A stretch of DNA of 35,790 nucleotides from JAKORR01 sp964608495 (lineage in GTDB: Bacteria; Armatimonadota; Zipacnadia; Zipacnadales; FEN-943), in contig CAZSOQ010000019.1 in assembly GCA_964608495.1 (NCBI GenBank), positions 1 through 35,790 on the forward strand, given 5' to 3'. A program made the translations under genes and the position numbers. Positions within the stretch are counted from its first letter, which is position 1. The number at the start of each line of letters is the position of its first letter. This document shows positions 14,025 through 21,563 of this stretch, piece after piece. The notes beneath the pieces were generated by a model. That model was given only the letters and a program-made list of their open reading frames with translations. It did no database searches and had not been told where the DNA came from.

Positions 14025-16079
14025 CTATCGCTCCTCGCGCCCCTTCTCCTCTCTGAGCCTCTTCGCGCGCTGGGTCAGGTCGTTCCACCATCCCCCGCGC
14101 TTCGTCCAGGCATCCTTGGGGCCCGTAGGGGCTGCGGCCGGGCGGCTCTCGACGGCCCGCAGCCAGCGGGGGTGGATGTTTACCAGCCTGACGCTCAGGA
14201 GCGCCGTCTCCCCCGGCGCAAGCTTGAGGAACACCAGCGGCCTGCCCAGCTCGTAGGCGAAGTCCTCGAAGCGGAAGGGCATGGTCTGCTGGCGTGAGGG
14301 TTGGCAGCCCGGGGCCAGACGGACCAGGTGTGCGGCCAGGGGCTCGGCGTCCACCTCCACCGCCACGTCGAGCGGGCTTGCTGCTGTGTTGGTGAGGACC
14401 AGGGCGCCCTCCCGGCCGCGGAGGAAGGGCTTGTAGATCACGGGAGCGCCGGCCGATACGCTGGCGATGTCGGCCTCCTCGGCACCCAGAACAGGCACGG
14501 CGGCGGCGGTCTCCCGGCCGAGCTCGTGCCAGGCCTGCAGGTCGGGCACCGGCCACCGCGCGCACAGAGCTGTCGCCCCCTGGTAGAGCAGCGCGGCTCC
14601 GGCGGCGGCCCAGGCCGTCCCCTGCGCGGGTCCGGAAGAACCACCGGCGGTGCGCAGGTCGGCCCAGGCTATCGGCAGCGTTAGCTCCCTCTGGCTGAGA
14701 CGCGCTCGCAGGGGCGCCGGGTCGAAGCGGCGGTACAGGTCCTGCCAGAAGGCCATCTGCTCGACCGGGCGTCCGTCCACGGCGGCCCGAGCCATCTCCA
14801 CGACGGGGACCGACGGCGGCACGGTGAGCACGCAGCTCAGCTTCCCGTCGCACCTGGCCAGCGCGTCCACGTCCTCAGCTGATGCGTCCAGGCCCCCGTC
14901 GCCCGACCGGAGCGGCAGCGGACCGGCGGCCAGCGCCCAACCCCGGTCCGCCACGGCCTGGTTCGCGGCCAGCCCCTTGACGCCCGACGGCCACTGGGCA
15001 GGCTCGGACCACAGGCAGACGATCCTGGCCCAGCCGCCTGCCTCGGAGGCGGCCAGGGCCGCCAGCTCCTCGGGCGATCCGTAGGCGAGTACCTCCGGGC
15101 CGAGCCGGGGCGGCCCCAGCCCACGCACCAGCGACGCGGGCGCCATCACCAGGCTGACGGGTTGGCCCAGCGCGGCGCGCAGGTCCTCCGGCGCCGCCTC
15201 GGCCGGCAGGAAAGCCCCCAGGGCCGGATAGGCCGGCGAGCACTCCAGGCGGATGGGTGCCGCCTTCTCCTGCCCGCTAACCTCGAAGACGACCTTGCCC
15301 CAGCTCTCGCCCGCCCAGAAGCTCGCCACCTCCGGGCGCAGCACGATCTGCTGGTGGGCCTTCAGGGGCACCCTAACGGAGGGCAGCCACACCCACGGTG
15401 GGCCCTCGAGCGAGATCCTGAGCTGCACCTCGCCGTCCGCGGTGTTAACGCCCTCGGCACGGAACTCCTCGCGACGGCCCCGCGCGCACGTAGCGCTGGT
15501 GGGCATGATCAGGCGGACGCTGCCCACGTCAACCGCCAGACGCTGCTCCCGGCCGACCGTGAGGCAGCGCGCGTCCAGCGTGCCCGTGGGCTGCCAGTCC
15601 GCGGGCAGTGGCGGAGGCACCTCCGCGTCGCCCCAGAGCTCCTCCAGCTTCGTCCCCTGTGAGCCAGCCCCTGCGCTCCAGCGGTCGGTCGTGAAGCCTG
15701 ACAGAAGCCATCGGTCGCCCCCAGCACAGCCCAGGTAAAGGGGCGCGTCAGGCGGGCGCAGCAGCCGCAGCTCTACCGTGTGGCGGGTCGAGTCGGCGGC
15801 GGGACTGATTGCCGCCCACGTGTCCTCCGGGCCGGTGCCCACGAGGAGGGGCCCCGTCCCGGCCTCGTGGATGGCGCCCACGGTCAACTGCAGGCGCGGC
15901 TCGCCCCCAAGCTCCTCGGCGGACCAGAGGATGCCCGCGGGGCCTTCGAGGCCTACGGCTCCGTCGGCGGCCTCACGCGCGCCCGCCCCCACAAGCTGGC
16001 GCGCCGGAGCCACTTCGGCCGCCCCCAGGACGAGCGCGCACAGACCCACAAGCACGACGTATCGGTAACCGGTTTTCAT
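14025..16079 (-). CDS. Large secreted protein of unknown function
   Basis: I do not recognise this 684-residue protein. It begins with a clear signal peptide (KTGYRYVVLVGLCALVLGA, probable cut near VAPA-RQ) and has no later membrane helix. The interior is rich in beta-type segments such as VELRLLRPPDAPLYLGCAGG and LVLTNTAASPLDVAVEVDAE (~550). The latter resembles the beta-sandwich domains at the ends of carbohydrate-active enzymes. A middle part (~290-520) alternates helix and strand and could be a degenerate TIM barrel; GGWARIVCLW and LPIAWADLRT support that weakly. The C-terminus is basic and helical (LTQRAKRLREEKGREER). The ATG at 16079 overlaps the stop of the GspF-like gene (ATGA), so the two are translationally coupled, suggesting a joint role at the cell envelope. 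Confidence 0.8.
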   Translation of the reverse strand: MKTGYRYVVLVGLCALVLGAAEVAPARQLVGAGAREAADGAVGLEGPAGILWSAEELGGEPRLQLTVGAIHEAGTGPLLVGTGPEDTWAAISPAADSTRHTVELRLLRPPDAPLYLGCAGGDRWLLSGFTTDRWSAGAGSQGTKLEELWGDAEVPPPLPADWQPTGTLDARCLTVGREQRLAVDVGSVRLIMPTSATCARGRREEFRAEGVNTADGEVQLRISLEGPPWVWLPSVRVPLKAHQQIVLRPEVASFWAGESWGKVVFEVSGQEKAAPIRLECSPAYPALGAFLPAEAAPEDLRAALGQPVSLVMAPASLVRGLGPPRLGPEVLAYGSPEELAALAASEAGGWARIVCLWSEPAQWPSGVKGLAANQAVADRGWALAAGPLPLRSGDGGLDASAEDVDALARCDGKLSCVLTVPPSVPVVEMARAAVDGRPVEQMAFWQDLYRRFDPAPLRARLSQRELTLPIAWADLRTAGGSSGPAQGTAWAAAGAALLYQGATALCARWPVPDLQAWHELGRETAAAVPVLGAEEADIASVSAGAPVIYKPFLRGREGALVLTNTAASPLDVAVEVDAEPLAAHLVRLAPGCQPSRQQTMPFRFEDFAYELGRPLVFLKLAPGETALLSVRLVNIHPRWLRAVESRPAAAPTGPKDAWTKRGGWWNDLTQRAKRLREEKGREER

Positions 16080-17305
16080 TTGCCCCAAAGCTCCTGCCAG
16101 ATATCCCCTACGCCCGCCTTCTCGGCGGCCGCGGCGTACAGGTTCAGCCAGCCGATGATGAAGGCGATGGTCGCGAGCACCGTCATCACCGTTGAGAGGA
16201 GGATGACCGAGCCGATGCGCACGCCCCACAACCGGCGCGCCGTGGACTCGCGTGCGTCCTCGGTGAGACGGCGGAAGCCTTCCTCAAGGCGCCCCGAATG
16301 GAAGGCCGTGGCGAGAGTGCCCCGCTCGGCGGCCGTGAGAAAGGGGAAGGCCTGCGTGACGTTCTCGATGGCCACGCCGCGACGCAGGCCCTCGGCGGCG
16401 CGGTGCACCCGCCGAGCCAGGTACAGGTTGCCAGTGGCGTCCGCGGCCAGGTCCATGGCCTCGCCCACCCCGATCCCCGCGCGCAACAGCGACGCGAGCG
16501 CCCGCAGGAACCGCAGGCCCGCGGCGCGCAGCTCGTAGCCACGAAGCAGCGGCATCAACAGCATCACCCGGTCCCGGATCGGGCGCGTGATCTGCAGGCC
16601 CGACAGGACGCGCAGGACCATCCACATCATCAGCAGCAGTAGCAGCACCGGCATCAGGCGCGTCAGGAGAAGATGGAAGTACCAGCTCGCCCCGTAAACC
16701 ATGATCCAGGGCACCGGCGGCACCAGGACGACGGCCGCCAGAAGAAAGCTGTAGTACACCCGCGCCACGAGGAACCAGTGAAGGCCCTTGTACAGGCGGC
16801 CGTAGGACTCCTCCAGCTCCCGGCAGATGCCCTCCCAGTCTCCGCTGGCATCGGCGGCACGCAGCAGGCCCAGGTCCTGGGGAGGGAAGAGCTGGGGATA
16901 CCGTGCCAGCTCCTCGGACAGAGAGGCGCCCGCCGCGAGATTCGGCGATACTTCGGCCATGGCGGTGCGCAGAGCCCCCGACGCGGCCCGTTCGCTCAAC
17001 GAGGCGGCGGCCTCATGGGGTGAGACCCCCGCGCCAAGCAGGCTGGCCAACTGGTTGTAGAAGCTGGACATATGGCCAGGCCAGGGGCGCAGGACCAGCA
17101 GCGGCCAGAAGATCCGGGTGAGCTTCCCTGCCGCGGCCTGGGGCTCAGACACCCGCACGGGCTCGGGGCGCGGCCCGCAGTAGTCTACCTGCCAGCCGTA
17201 GCCGGCCAGCGCCTTCAGGGCGGAGAGACGGTTGGGGGCATCCAGTACTCCGGACTTCTGGGCCCCGTCCTCCGTGTGGGCTCTGTAGAAGAATTGCATG
17301 GGCAT
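16076..17305 (-). CDS. GspF/PilC-like type II secretion or pilus membrane protein
   Basis: A 409-residue polytopic protein with the family layout. An N-terminal cytoplasmic segment (FFYRAHTEDGAQKSGVLDAP) is followed by a first T2SF domain (~88-175; YNQLASLLGAGVSPHEAAAS), membrane helices around ~190-250, a second T2SF domain (~270-375; FLRALASLLRAGIGVGEAMD) and a final helix (SVILLSTVMTVLATIAFIIG). GspF/PilC proteins form the inner-membrane platform on which the GspE/PilB ATPase drives pseudopilus assembly. No ATPase, secretin or minor pilin genes are nearby, so this is an orphan copy. The only partner is the secreted protein overlapping its stop. The ATG at 17305 is chosen because upstream sequence is not protein-like; 17299 is an alternative. 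Substrates could include the two DUF1559 pseudopilins in this window, but that is speculation. Confidence 0.9.
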   Translation of the reverse strand: MPMQFFYRAHTEDGAQKSGVLDAPNRLSALKALAGYGWQVDYCGPRPEPVRVSEPQAAAGKLTRIFWPLLVLRPWPGHMSSFYNQLASLLGAGVSPHEAAASLSERAASGALRTAMAEVSPNLAAGASLSEELARYPQLFPPQDLGLLRAADASGDWEGICRELEESYGRLYKGLHWFLVARVYYSFLLAAVVLVPPVPWIMVYGASWYFHLLLTRLMPVLLLLLMMWMVLRVLSGLQITRPIRDRVMLLMPLLRGYELRAAGLRFLRALASLLRAGIGVGEAMDLAADATGNLYLARRVHRAAEGLRRGVAIENVTQAFPFLTAAERGTLATAFHSGRLEEGFRRLTEDARESTARRLWGVRIGSVILLSTVMTVLATIAFIIGWLNLYAAAAEKAGVGDIWQELWGK

Positions 17306-17336
17306 GAGGCAAGGCCTGATGACCTGCCGGAAGGAT

Positions 17337-17365
17337 AATGTGACGCAGCGGCGGGCAACAGTCAA
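17337..17365 (-). promoter_or_regulatory. Possible promoter of the GspF-like operon
   Basis: On the minus strand TTGACT (17360-17365) is followed after 17 bases by CACATT (17337-17342), 32 bases before the ATG at 17305. The -35 is good but the -10 is weak. A 12-base palindrome CCCGGCGCCGGG at 17385-17396 lies between it and the preceding gene. Confidence 0.3.
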
Positions 17366-17409
17366 GCGCGTGGCCGCGCCCGCGCCCGGCGCCGGGGGCA
17401 TGGCCCCGT

Positions 17410-18756
17410 CTACTCGCGGTTCTCGGCCAGCAGATCGGGGCGCTCCGTGGCGAGAAGCTTGGCGAGCCGGTCGTGCAGCAGCGCGCCGTAGGCCGCGCTG
17501 TCCGGGTGCTGTGCCACCCTCGGGTTCTCGCGCCGGAGCTGGTCGGCGGCCCGGCGCTCCAGGTCGAGCCGGTCCTCCTCGCTGAGCAGAGCCAGGGCCT
17601 CGGCTGGGTCGCGCGGGGCGCCACGCCGGGGCCGCTCGCGGGGTGCCAGGGCCGTGTCGCGGGACGGCTCGGACGTCTGAGGCGCGTATCCCGGCGGGGC
17701 GGGCCATCCCTCCTGGATCGCGCGCACCAGCAGCGCGGCCGGATTCCGCGCCTCCCGGAAGGGCAGGTAGTCGAGCTGCTCCTGCACGGCCTCCACGTCC
17801 GTGAGGACAAGCTGCACGGCCACGGGCTCGGCCATGCCCAGGTCCGTCAGCCGGCGAACCACGTCCTCGTGTGGCACCGGCGCTTCCCTGCGGCGACCGA
17901 AGCGGTACACGACCATCTCGTCCCCGGTCACAGCGGACGTCTCGTACCGCACGGCCCGCAGGAAGCCGATCCCGAGCAGCTCCTCGTGGGCACGGGCCAG
18001 CTCGGCGCGGATGTGGCTGGGGTAGTACGCCCGGCTCATGCCCAGCTTCTCCAGGGCCAGCTTGGTCAGACCTATGCGGAACTGGCTCTTGCCGTCATAG
18101 CCCTTCTTGTCCAGATACCGATACAGACGGCGTGATACAGCGCTGCGCAGAGAAAGGTACGTGCCCAGATCCAGCCGCTTGACGTACCCTGCCAGGAACG
18201 ATGTGAAGATCACGCGGTTCCATCGAATGAAGCTGCTGGGGGCCTGGCCGTCGCGCGCCTTGCGCCCACGGGGCTCGTTGAACAGCGCGTAGTCGTCCAG
18301 AATGTGGAACCCCACGTCCACGTAGGACCGGGTACGGCGGTCGTAGAAGGCCCGTGTGGCCGTGATCGTGACCCCCAGCAGGCGGTCCAGGGCGCAGCGC
18401 AGCCGGCGGTAGGAGCTCCCCTTGTCTGGCCAGCCCAGCCGGCGCAGGACGTCGTAGCGGGAGAAGTGTACCTTCGGCTCCTGGAGGCCCTGCTCGCGCG
18501 TCAGCTCCGTGAGGATCAGGTAGACCAGCTCGTCGGTGGCCGTCGGCAGGCCGAACTCCTCGGCACCCGTGACCGTCCACACACGCCGAACGGGTTCCCC
18601 TTCGGCGCCGCGGATCTCATCCGTGAAGATGATGCTGGCGACTCCCGGCCGCTGCCGGTCCGACAGCAGCGCGAAGGGAAACTCTACCAGGTTTAGCTCG
18701 TCGTAGGCTAGACGAACTTGTACACTGCTGCGTCCACTGCTGCGTCGGTTGGGCAT
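17410..18756 (-). CDS. RepA-like replication initiator protein
   Basis: A 448-residue protein resembling the replication initiator protein A family (RPA, Pfam PF10134) of plasmids. Near the N-terminus is ELNLVEFPFALLSDR (~21-35). Two winged-helix-like domains follow: ~65-150 (ATDELVYLILTELTREQG, then KGSSYRRLRCALDRLLGV) and ~190-280 (DLGTYLSLRSAVSRRLYRYL, then SHIRAELARAHEELLGIGFL). The C-terminal third contains DYLPFREARNPAALLVRAIQ, a motif shared with other initiators, and a basic, Glu-rich end. Such proteins bind iterons and load the replication machinery at plasmid origins. Here the neighbours are chromosomal (thiC), with no parAB or other plasmid genes. The ATG at 18756 is preferred. A short tandem repeat spans its first codons, and a third partial copy lies upstream. 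A transcriptional-regulator role or a relic of an integrated plasmid are alternatives. Confidence 0.8.
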   Translation of the reverse strand: MPNRRSSGRSSVQVRLAYDELNLVEFPFALLSDRQRPGVASIIFTDEIRGAEGEPVRRVWTVTGAEEFGLPTATDELVYLILTELTREQGLQEPKVHFSRYDVLRRLGWPDKGSSYRRLRCALDRLLGVTITATRAFYDRRTRSYVDVGFHILDDYALFNEPRGRKARDGQAPSSFIRWNRVIFTSFLAGYVKRLDLGTYLSLRSAVSRRLYRYLDKKGYDGKSQFRIGLTKLALEKLGMSRAYYPSHIRAELARAHEELLGIGFLRAVRYETSAVTGDEMVVYRFGRRREAPVPHEDVVRRLTDLGMAEPVAVQLVLTDVEAVQEQLDYLPFREARNPAALLVRAIQEGWPAPPGYAPQTSEPSRDTALAPRERPRRGAPRDPAEALALLSEEDRLDLERRAADQLRRENPRVAQHPDSAAYGALLHDRLAKLLATERPDLLAENRE

Positions 18757-18772
18757 TGTGCCGTGCTGCGTC
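18724..18772. repeat. Short repeats at the start of the RepA-like gene
   Basis: ACTGCTGCGTC(C/G) is repeated in tandem at 18724-18735 and 18736-18747, and TGCTGCGTC recurs at 18764-18772 just upstream of the start codon. The tandem pair also encodes RSSG-RSSV in the protein. Iteron-like binding sites are possible, but coding repetition explains two of the three copies. Confidence 0.4.
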
Positions 18773-18797
18773 TCTTGATATGGCCCCGGCCATGACC

Positions 18798-18826
18798 AGA
18801 CTACCAGATGGCGACTCGTGCTGCAA
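18798..18826 (-). promoter_or_regulatory. Possible promoter of the RepA-like gene
   Basis: On the minus strand TTGCAG (18821-18826), a 17-base spacer and TAGTCT (18798-18803) lie about 42 bases upstream of the ATG at 18756. Both boxes are only partial matches. Confidence 0.3.
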
Positions 18827-18916
18827 GCCTTCACCTCACGGCCGGTCACTGGTCGCCGGGGCGTCCCGCCGCTTGCCCGGACGTCCCGCCGCGCGACGGG
18901 CAGCTATCGGCGCCCT

Positions 18917-18937
18917 GCTCACCCTCCGCGGGTGAGC
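18917..18937. promoter_or_regulatory. Hairpin / inverted repeat upstream of thiC
   Basis: A perfect 8-bp inverted repeat, GCTCACCC with GGGTGAGC, around a five-base centre. It lies 50 bases upstream of the thiC -35 box and could be an operator or part of a divergent leader; the sequence alone does not decide. Confidence 0.3.
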
Positions 18938-18987
18938 CGCGCGACCTGCCCTCCCGCCTGTCGCGACCACCGGCCCGACCCCGCGCG

Positions 18988-19017
18988 TTGTGAGGGGCGC
19001 GAGCCGGGGAGTATAAT
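18988..19017 (+). promoter_or_regulatory. Promoter of thiC
   Basis: TTGTGA at 18988-18993, an 18-base spacer, and a perfect TATAAT at 19012-19017. TATAAT stands out in this GC-rich sequence. Transcription should start near 19024, about 50 bases before the ATG. Confidence 0.7.
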
Positions 19018-19027
19018 CGGGTCAGCA

Positions 19028-19049
19028 ACCCCTGGCCGCCGCCAGGGGT
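19028..19049 (+). promoter_or_regulatory. thiC 5' leader hairpin
   Basis: A perfect 9-bp stem ACCCCTGGC (19028-19036) with GCCAGGGGT (19041-19049) and a four-base loop. It lies nine bases before the AAAGGA ribosome site. The leader is too short for a TPP riboswitch and no THI-box consensus is seen. Possible roles are transcript stability or translational control. Confidence 0.4.
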
Positions 19050-19073
19050 GGGGAACCAAAGGACGCGAATAGC

Positions 19074-20357
19074 ATGGGAATACAGGCAGGTAGCGGGAAG
19101 ACGGAAGTCTCGGACGCCACGCTGGCGGCCGTGGCCCAAGATGAGGGGATAGACGAGAGGCTGCTGCGCGAGCATGTCCAGGCAGGGCGGGCCGTGGTCC
19201 TCGGCGACGCGGAGGGCGCGGTCAGGCCGCTGGGCATCGGCGCGGGGCTGCGCGTGAAGGTAAACGCCAATCTGGGCACCTCGCCGGACTACCCGGACCT
19301 GGACCGGGAGCTGCGCAAGCTGGAGGCCGCCGTGGCTGTCGGGGCGGACACGGTCATGGACCTGAGCACCGGCGGCGACCTGGACGCCATCCGCGCGGCG
19401 ATCCGGCGGGACTGCCCCGTAGCCCTGGGCACCGTGCCCATCTATGAAGCCGCGGCCGAGGCCGAGGAGCGCTATGGCGACTTCGGCAAGATCCCCGTAT
19501 CCCTCCTCCTGGACGTCATCGAGCGCCACGCTGCCGACGGCGTGGACTTCATGACTCTGCACTGCGGCGTCACCCGGGCCGGCGTCGAGTTCATTCGCCG
19601 GGGCGGTCGCGTGTGCGGGATCGTGAGCCGCGGGGGCGCTCTGCTGGCCCACTGGATGCGGGCCAACGACGCTGAGAACCCCCTCTACGAGCACTACGAC
19701 GACGTGGTGGACCTCTGCAAGCGTTACGGAGTGGCGGTGAGCCTGGGCGACGGTCTGCGGCCGGGCGCCTTGGCGGATGCCTCGGACGCGGCGCAGCTTC
19801 ACGAGACGATGGTGCTCGGGGAGCTGGTCCTCCGGGCGCGCGAGGCGGGCGTGCAGGTCTTCGTCGAGGGCCCGGGGCACATGCCGATGGACCAGATCGC
19901 GGCCAACGTCGTCCTGATGAAGCGCCTGTGCTACGACGCGCCCTTCTACGTGCTGGGCCCGCTGGTGACGGACGTGGCGCCCGGCTACGACCATCTGGTG
20001 GGGGCCATCGGCGGCGCGATCTGCGCCCTCGCCGGGGCGGATTACCTGTGCTACGTGACGCCCGCCGAGCACATCGGCCTACCCGATGTGGACGATGTGA
20101 TCCAGGGGGTAATCGCGTCACGGATCGCGGCCCACGCGGCGGACGTCGCCCGCGGGCTACCGGCCGCCCGCGAGTGGGATGACAAGATGTCCCGCGCTCG
20201 GGCCCGGCGCGACTGGGACGCCCAGGCCGAGCTCGCCCTCGACCCGGGGATTGTCCACCGCAAGCGCGGCGAGCGCGAGCCCCGCGATCCACGCGTGTGC
20301 AGCATGTGCGGGCGATTCTGCTCGATGAAGCTCTTCCTCGAGGACCAGCAGGAGTAA
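19074..20357 (+). CDS. thiC: Phosphomethylpyrimidine synthase
   Basis: ThiC is a radical-SAM enzyme that rearranges aminoimidazole ribotide into hydroxymethylpyrimidine phosphate for thiamine. At 427 residues it belongs to the short form that lacks the N-terminal extension of enterobacterial ThiC. Visible family segments are KVNANLGTSPDY (~62), DLSTGGDLDAIR (~101), TLHCGVTRAG, EGPGHMPMDQI (~264-274) and YVTPAEHIGLP. The C-terminal iron-sulfur motif is Cys409, Cys412 and Cys416 in CSMCGRFCSMK, that is CX2CX3C. This is one residue shorter than the CX2CX4C I know from E. coli and Caulobacter. AAAGGA lies ten bases before the ATG. The usual TPP riboswitch is absent. No other thiamine genes adjoin. 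Confidence 0.95.
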   Translation: MGIQAGSGKTEVSDATLAAVAQDEGIDERLLREHVQAGRAVVLGDAEGAVRPLGIGAGLRVKVNANLGTSPDYPDLDRELRKLEAAVAVGADTVMDLSTGGDLDAIRAAIRRDCPVALGTVPIYEAAAEAEERYGDFGKIPVSLLLDVIERHAADGVDFMTLHCGVTRAGVEFIRRGGRVCGIVSRGGALLAHWMRANDAENPLYEHYDDVVDLCKRYGVAVSLGDGLRPGALADASDAAQLHETMVLGELVLRAREAGVQVFVEGPGHMPMDQIAANVVLMKRLCYDAPFYVLGPLVTDVAPGYDHLVGAIGGAICALAGADYLCYVTPAEHIGLPDVDDVIQGVIASRIAAHAADVARGLPAAREWDDKMSRARARRDWDAQAELALDPGIVHRKRGEREPRDPRVCSMCGRFCSMKLFLEDQQE

Positions 20358-20446
20358 GCCCATCTTGCCGGCTCGCGGCGCTGACGGCCGCCCCGCGGGC
20401 CTGAGCATCGCCGGCCCGTCCTGAGAGCGTCGCCCCGGGGTGGGAC

Positions 20447-21478
20447 ATGGCTGAGGAACTGGCGCCGCGGACCGTCACGATCGTTGCCTGCCCCTGGTAC
20501 GGCGTGCTGCTCCTGCTGTTGGTTGCCGCTCTCGGTTGCCGGGACTGCGTTGTGTTCCCTGAGCGCGTCTGGTACTGGGCTTTCCGTTTCCGCGACCTCG
20601 GTGGCTACCCTGAGCAACGGCCGCTCATTGCGGGGTTCGCTGCCTTCGTTGCGTGCCTGCCGATGGTGTGGCTGCCCTACACCGCTTTTGTGCTTCGCGC
20701 CTTCATGCTTTGGGTACCGTGGCGCCGCTTCGTCCTCGTGCTGGAGCGGGACGGCGTGGCCGTGCGACGTGGCCGTCATCAGGAACGGGTGCCGTGGGAA
20801 GAGGTCAATGCGATGACTGCCGAAGATGGCGCCCTCCGCATCCTCACCCATGGGGGCAGGTCGCTGTCGGTGCCTCTGCTCATCCTCGGCGGAGCGCGAG
20901 TGCGGCCTGGGCTGCCTGTCTTCGCTGACGGCCCGGCTGTCGCGAGCCTCGCCTCGGCCTACCTGGAGGCGGCGCGACAAGGTTGGGACGTGTCCCTCAG
21001 AGCGCCTCCCGAGTGCCGCATCAGGGTCAGTTGGGCATGGCCTCGGTGGCCGGGCTTCGCGCTGGCCGGGGCCGGACTGCTGCTCATCGTACCTCTACCT
21101 GTCTCTCTGTACCCGCCGGCCCAGGTCATGCCCGACCTTGTGTGGGTCGCCGTAGGGCTTGGCATGGCCATGGTTGCCGCCGCAGCGCTCTACGCCCACC
21201 TGCGCAGGTCTCAGGCCCGCTACCTTGGCTCCGAGGTCTCAGCCGACGCCCAGGGGGTCACGATCGGAACAGGAGAAACATCCCGCAGGCTTGTCTGGTC
21301 GCAGGTGCGTGGCCTTCGCTCGGGCATCCTGGGCGTGACCCTGGACCTGGAGGATGGCACCGCCCTCATCCCCACGGGCGGCGCTGAGCTGTCCGCCAAC
21401 GTGGCCCTTGTCGAGCTCGTGGCTCGCCTCCGCGCGACCGATTGCCTCCGTGCTCTGCGTGACCGCGGCGCGGCCTAG
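20447..21478 (+). CDS. Membrane protein with duplicated TM-TM plus beta-domain layout
   Basis: A 343-residue protein I cannot assign to a named family. It reads as two similar halves. Each has a pair of membrane helices (~13-31 and ~63-90; ~196-215 and ~224-246) followed by a soluble beta-rich domain of bacterial-PH type. In half one the domain is at ~95-150 (VLERDGVAVRRGRHQERVPW), in half two at ~255-315 (GVTIGTGETSRRLVWSQV, GVTLDLEDGTALIP). The pattern of a short strand pair ending in W..V recurs at matching places, which supports duplication. The soluble domains should face the cytoplasm. GGGGTGGG precedes the ATG. Its codon use looks less extreme in GC than its neighbours. The 89-base gap to thiC shows no clear promoter, and it may be co-transcribed. 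Confidence 0.8.
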   Translation: MAEELAPRTVTIVACPWYGVLLLLLVAALGCRDCVVFPERVWYWAFRFRDLGGYPEQRPLIAGFAAFVACLPMVWLPYTAFVLRAFMLWVPWRRFVLVLERDGVAVRRGRHQERVPWEEVNAMTAEDGALRILTHGGRSLSVPLLILGGARVRPGLPVFADGPAVASLASAYLEAARQGWDVSLRAPPECRIRVSWAWPRWPGFALAGAGLLLIVPLPVSLYPPAQVMPDLVWVAVGLGMAMVAAAALYAHLRRSQARYLGSEVSADAQGVTIGTGETSRRLVWSQVRGLRSGILGVTLDLEDGTALIPTGGAELSANVALVELVARLRATDCLRALRDRGAA

Positions 21479-21563
21479 GTCAGTTGGGCGACAGTTCACC
21501 CCCGCCGCGACGCCGCCACGCTCGCAAGGCTGGAGTCGTGCCGCGCGTGGCCCTGGCCCCGTC

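Larger units (their letters stand above)
18757..19073. other. Divergent intergenic region between RepA-like gene and thiC
   Basis: 317 bases without a gene. In order it holds the third TGCTGCGTC copy, a possible minus-strand promoter (18798-18826), a direct repeat CGTCCCGCCGC with 20-base period (18862-18872 and 18882-18892), a hairpin (18917-18937), the thiC promoter (18988-19017) and the thiC leader hairpin (19028-19049). It is not AT-rich and no DnaA-box cluster is seen, so it does not look like a typical origin. Confidence 0.45.

Noticed and set aside
14025..16229. Longer start for the secreted protein, to 16229
   Set aside because: The extra residues lie inside the GspF-like gene and hide a clean signal peptide that begins at 16079.
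18757..19073. TPP riboswitch upstream of thiC
   Set aside because: No THI-box pattern is seen and the leader after the TATAAT promoter is only about 50 bases.
18757..19073. Replication origin next to the RepA-like gene
   Set aside because: There is no AT-rich stretch or DnaA-box cluster and the repeats are short; kept only as a low-interest lead.
21479..21563. Inverted repeat GCCACGC / GCGTGGC between convergent genes, as terminator
   Set aside because: The 7-bp stem has a 23-base loop and no T tract, which is too weak to call.
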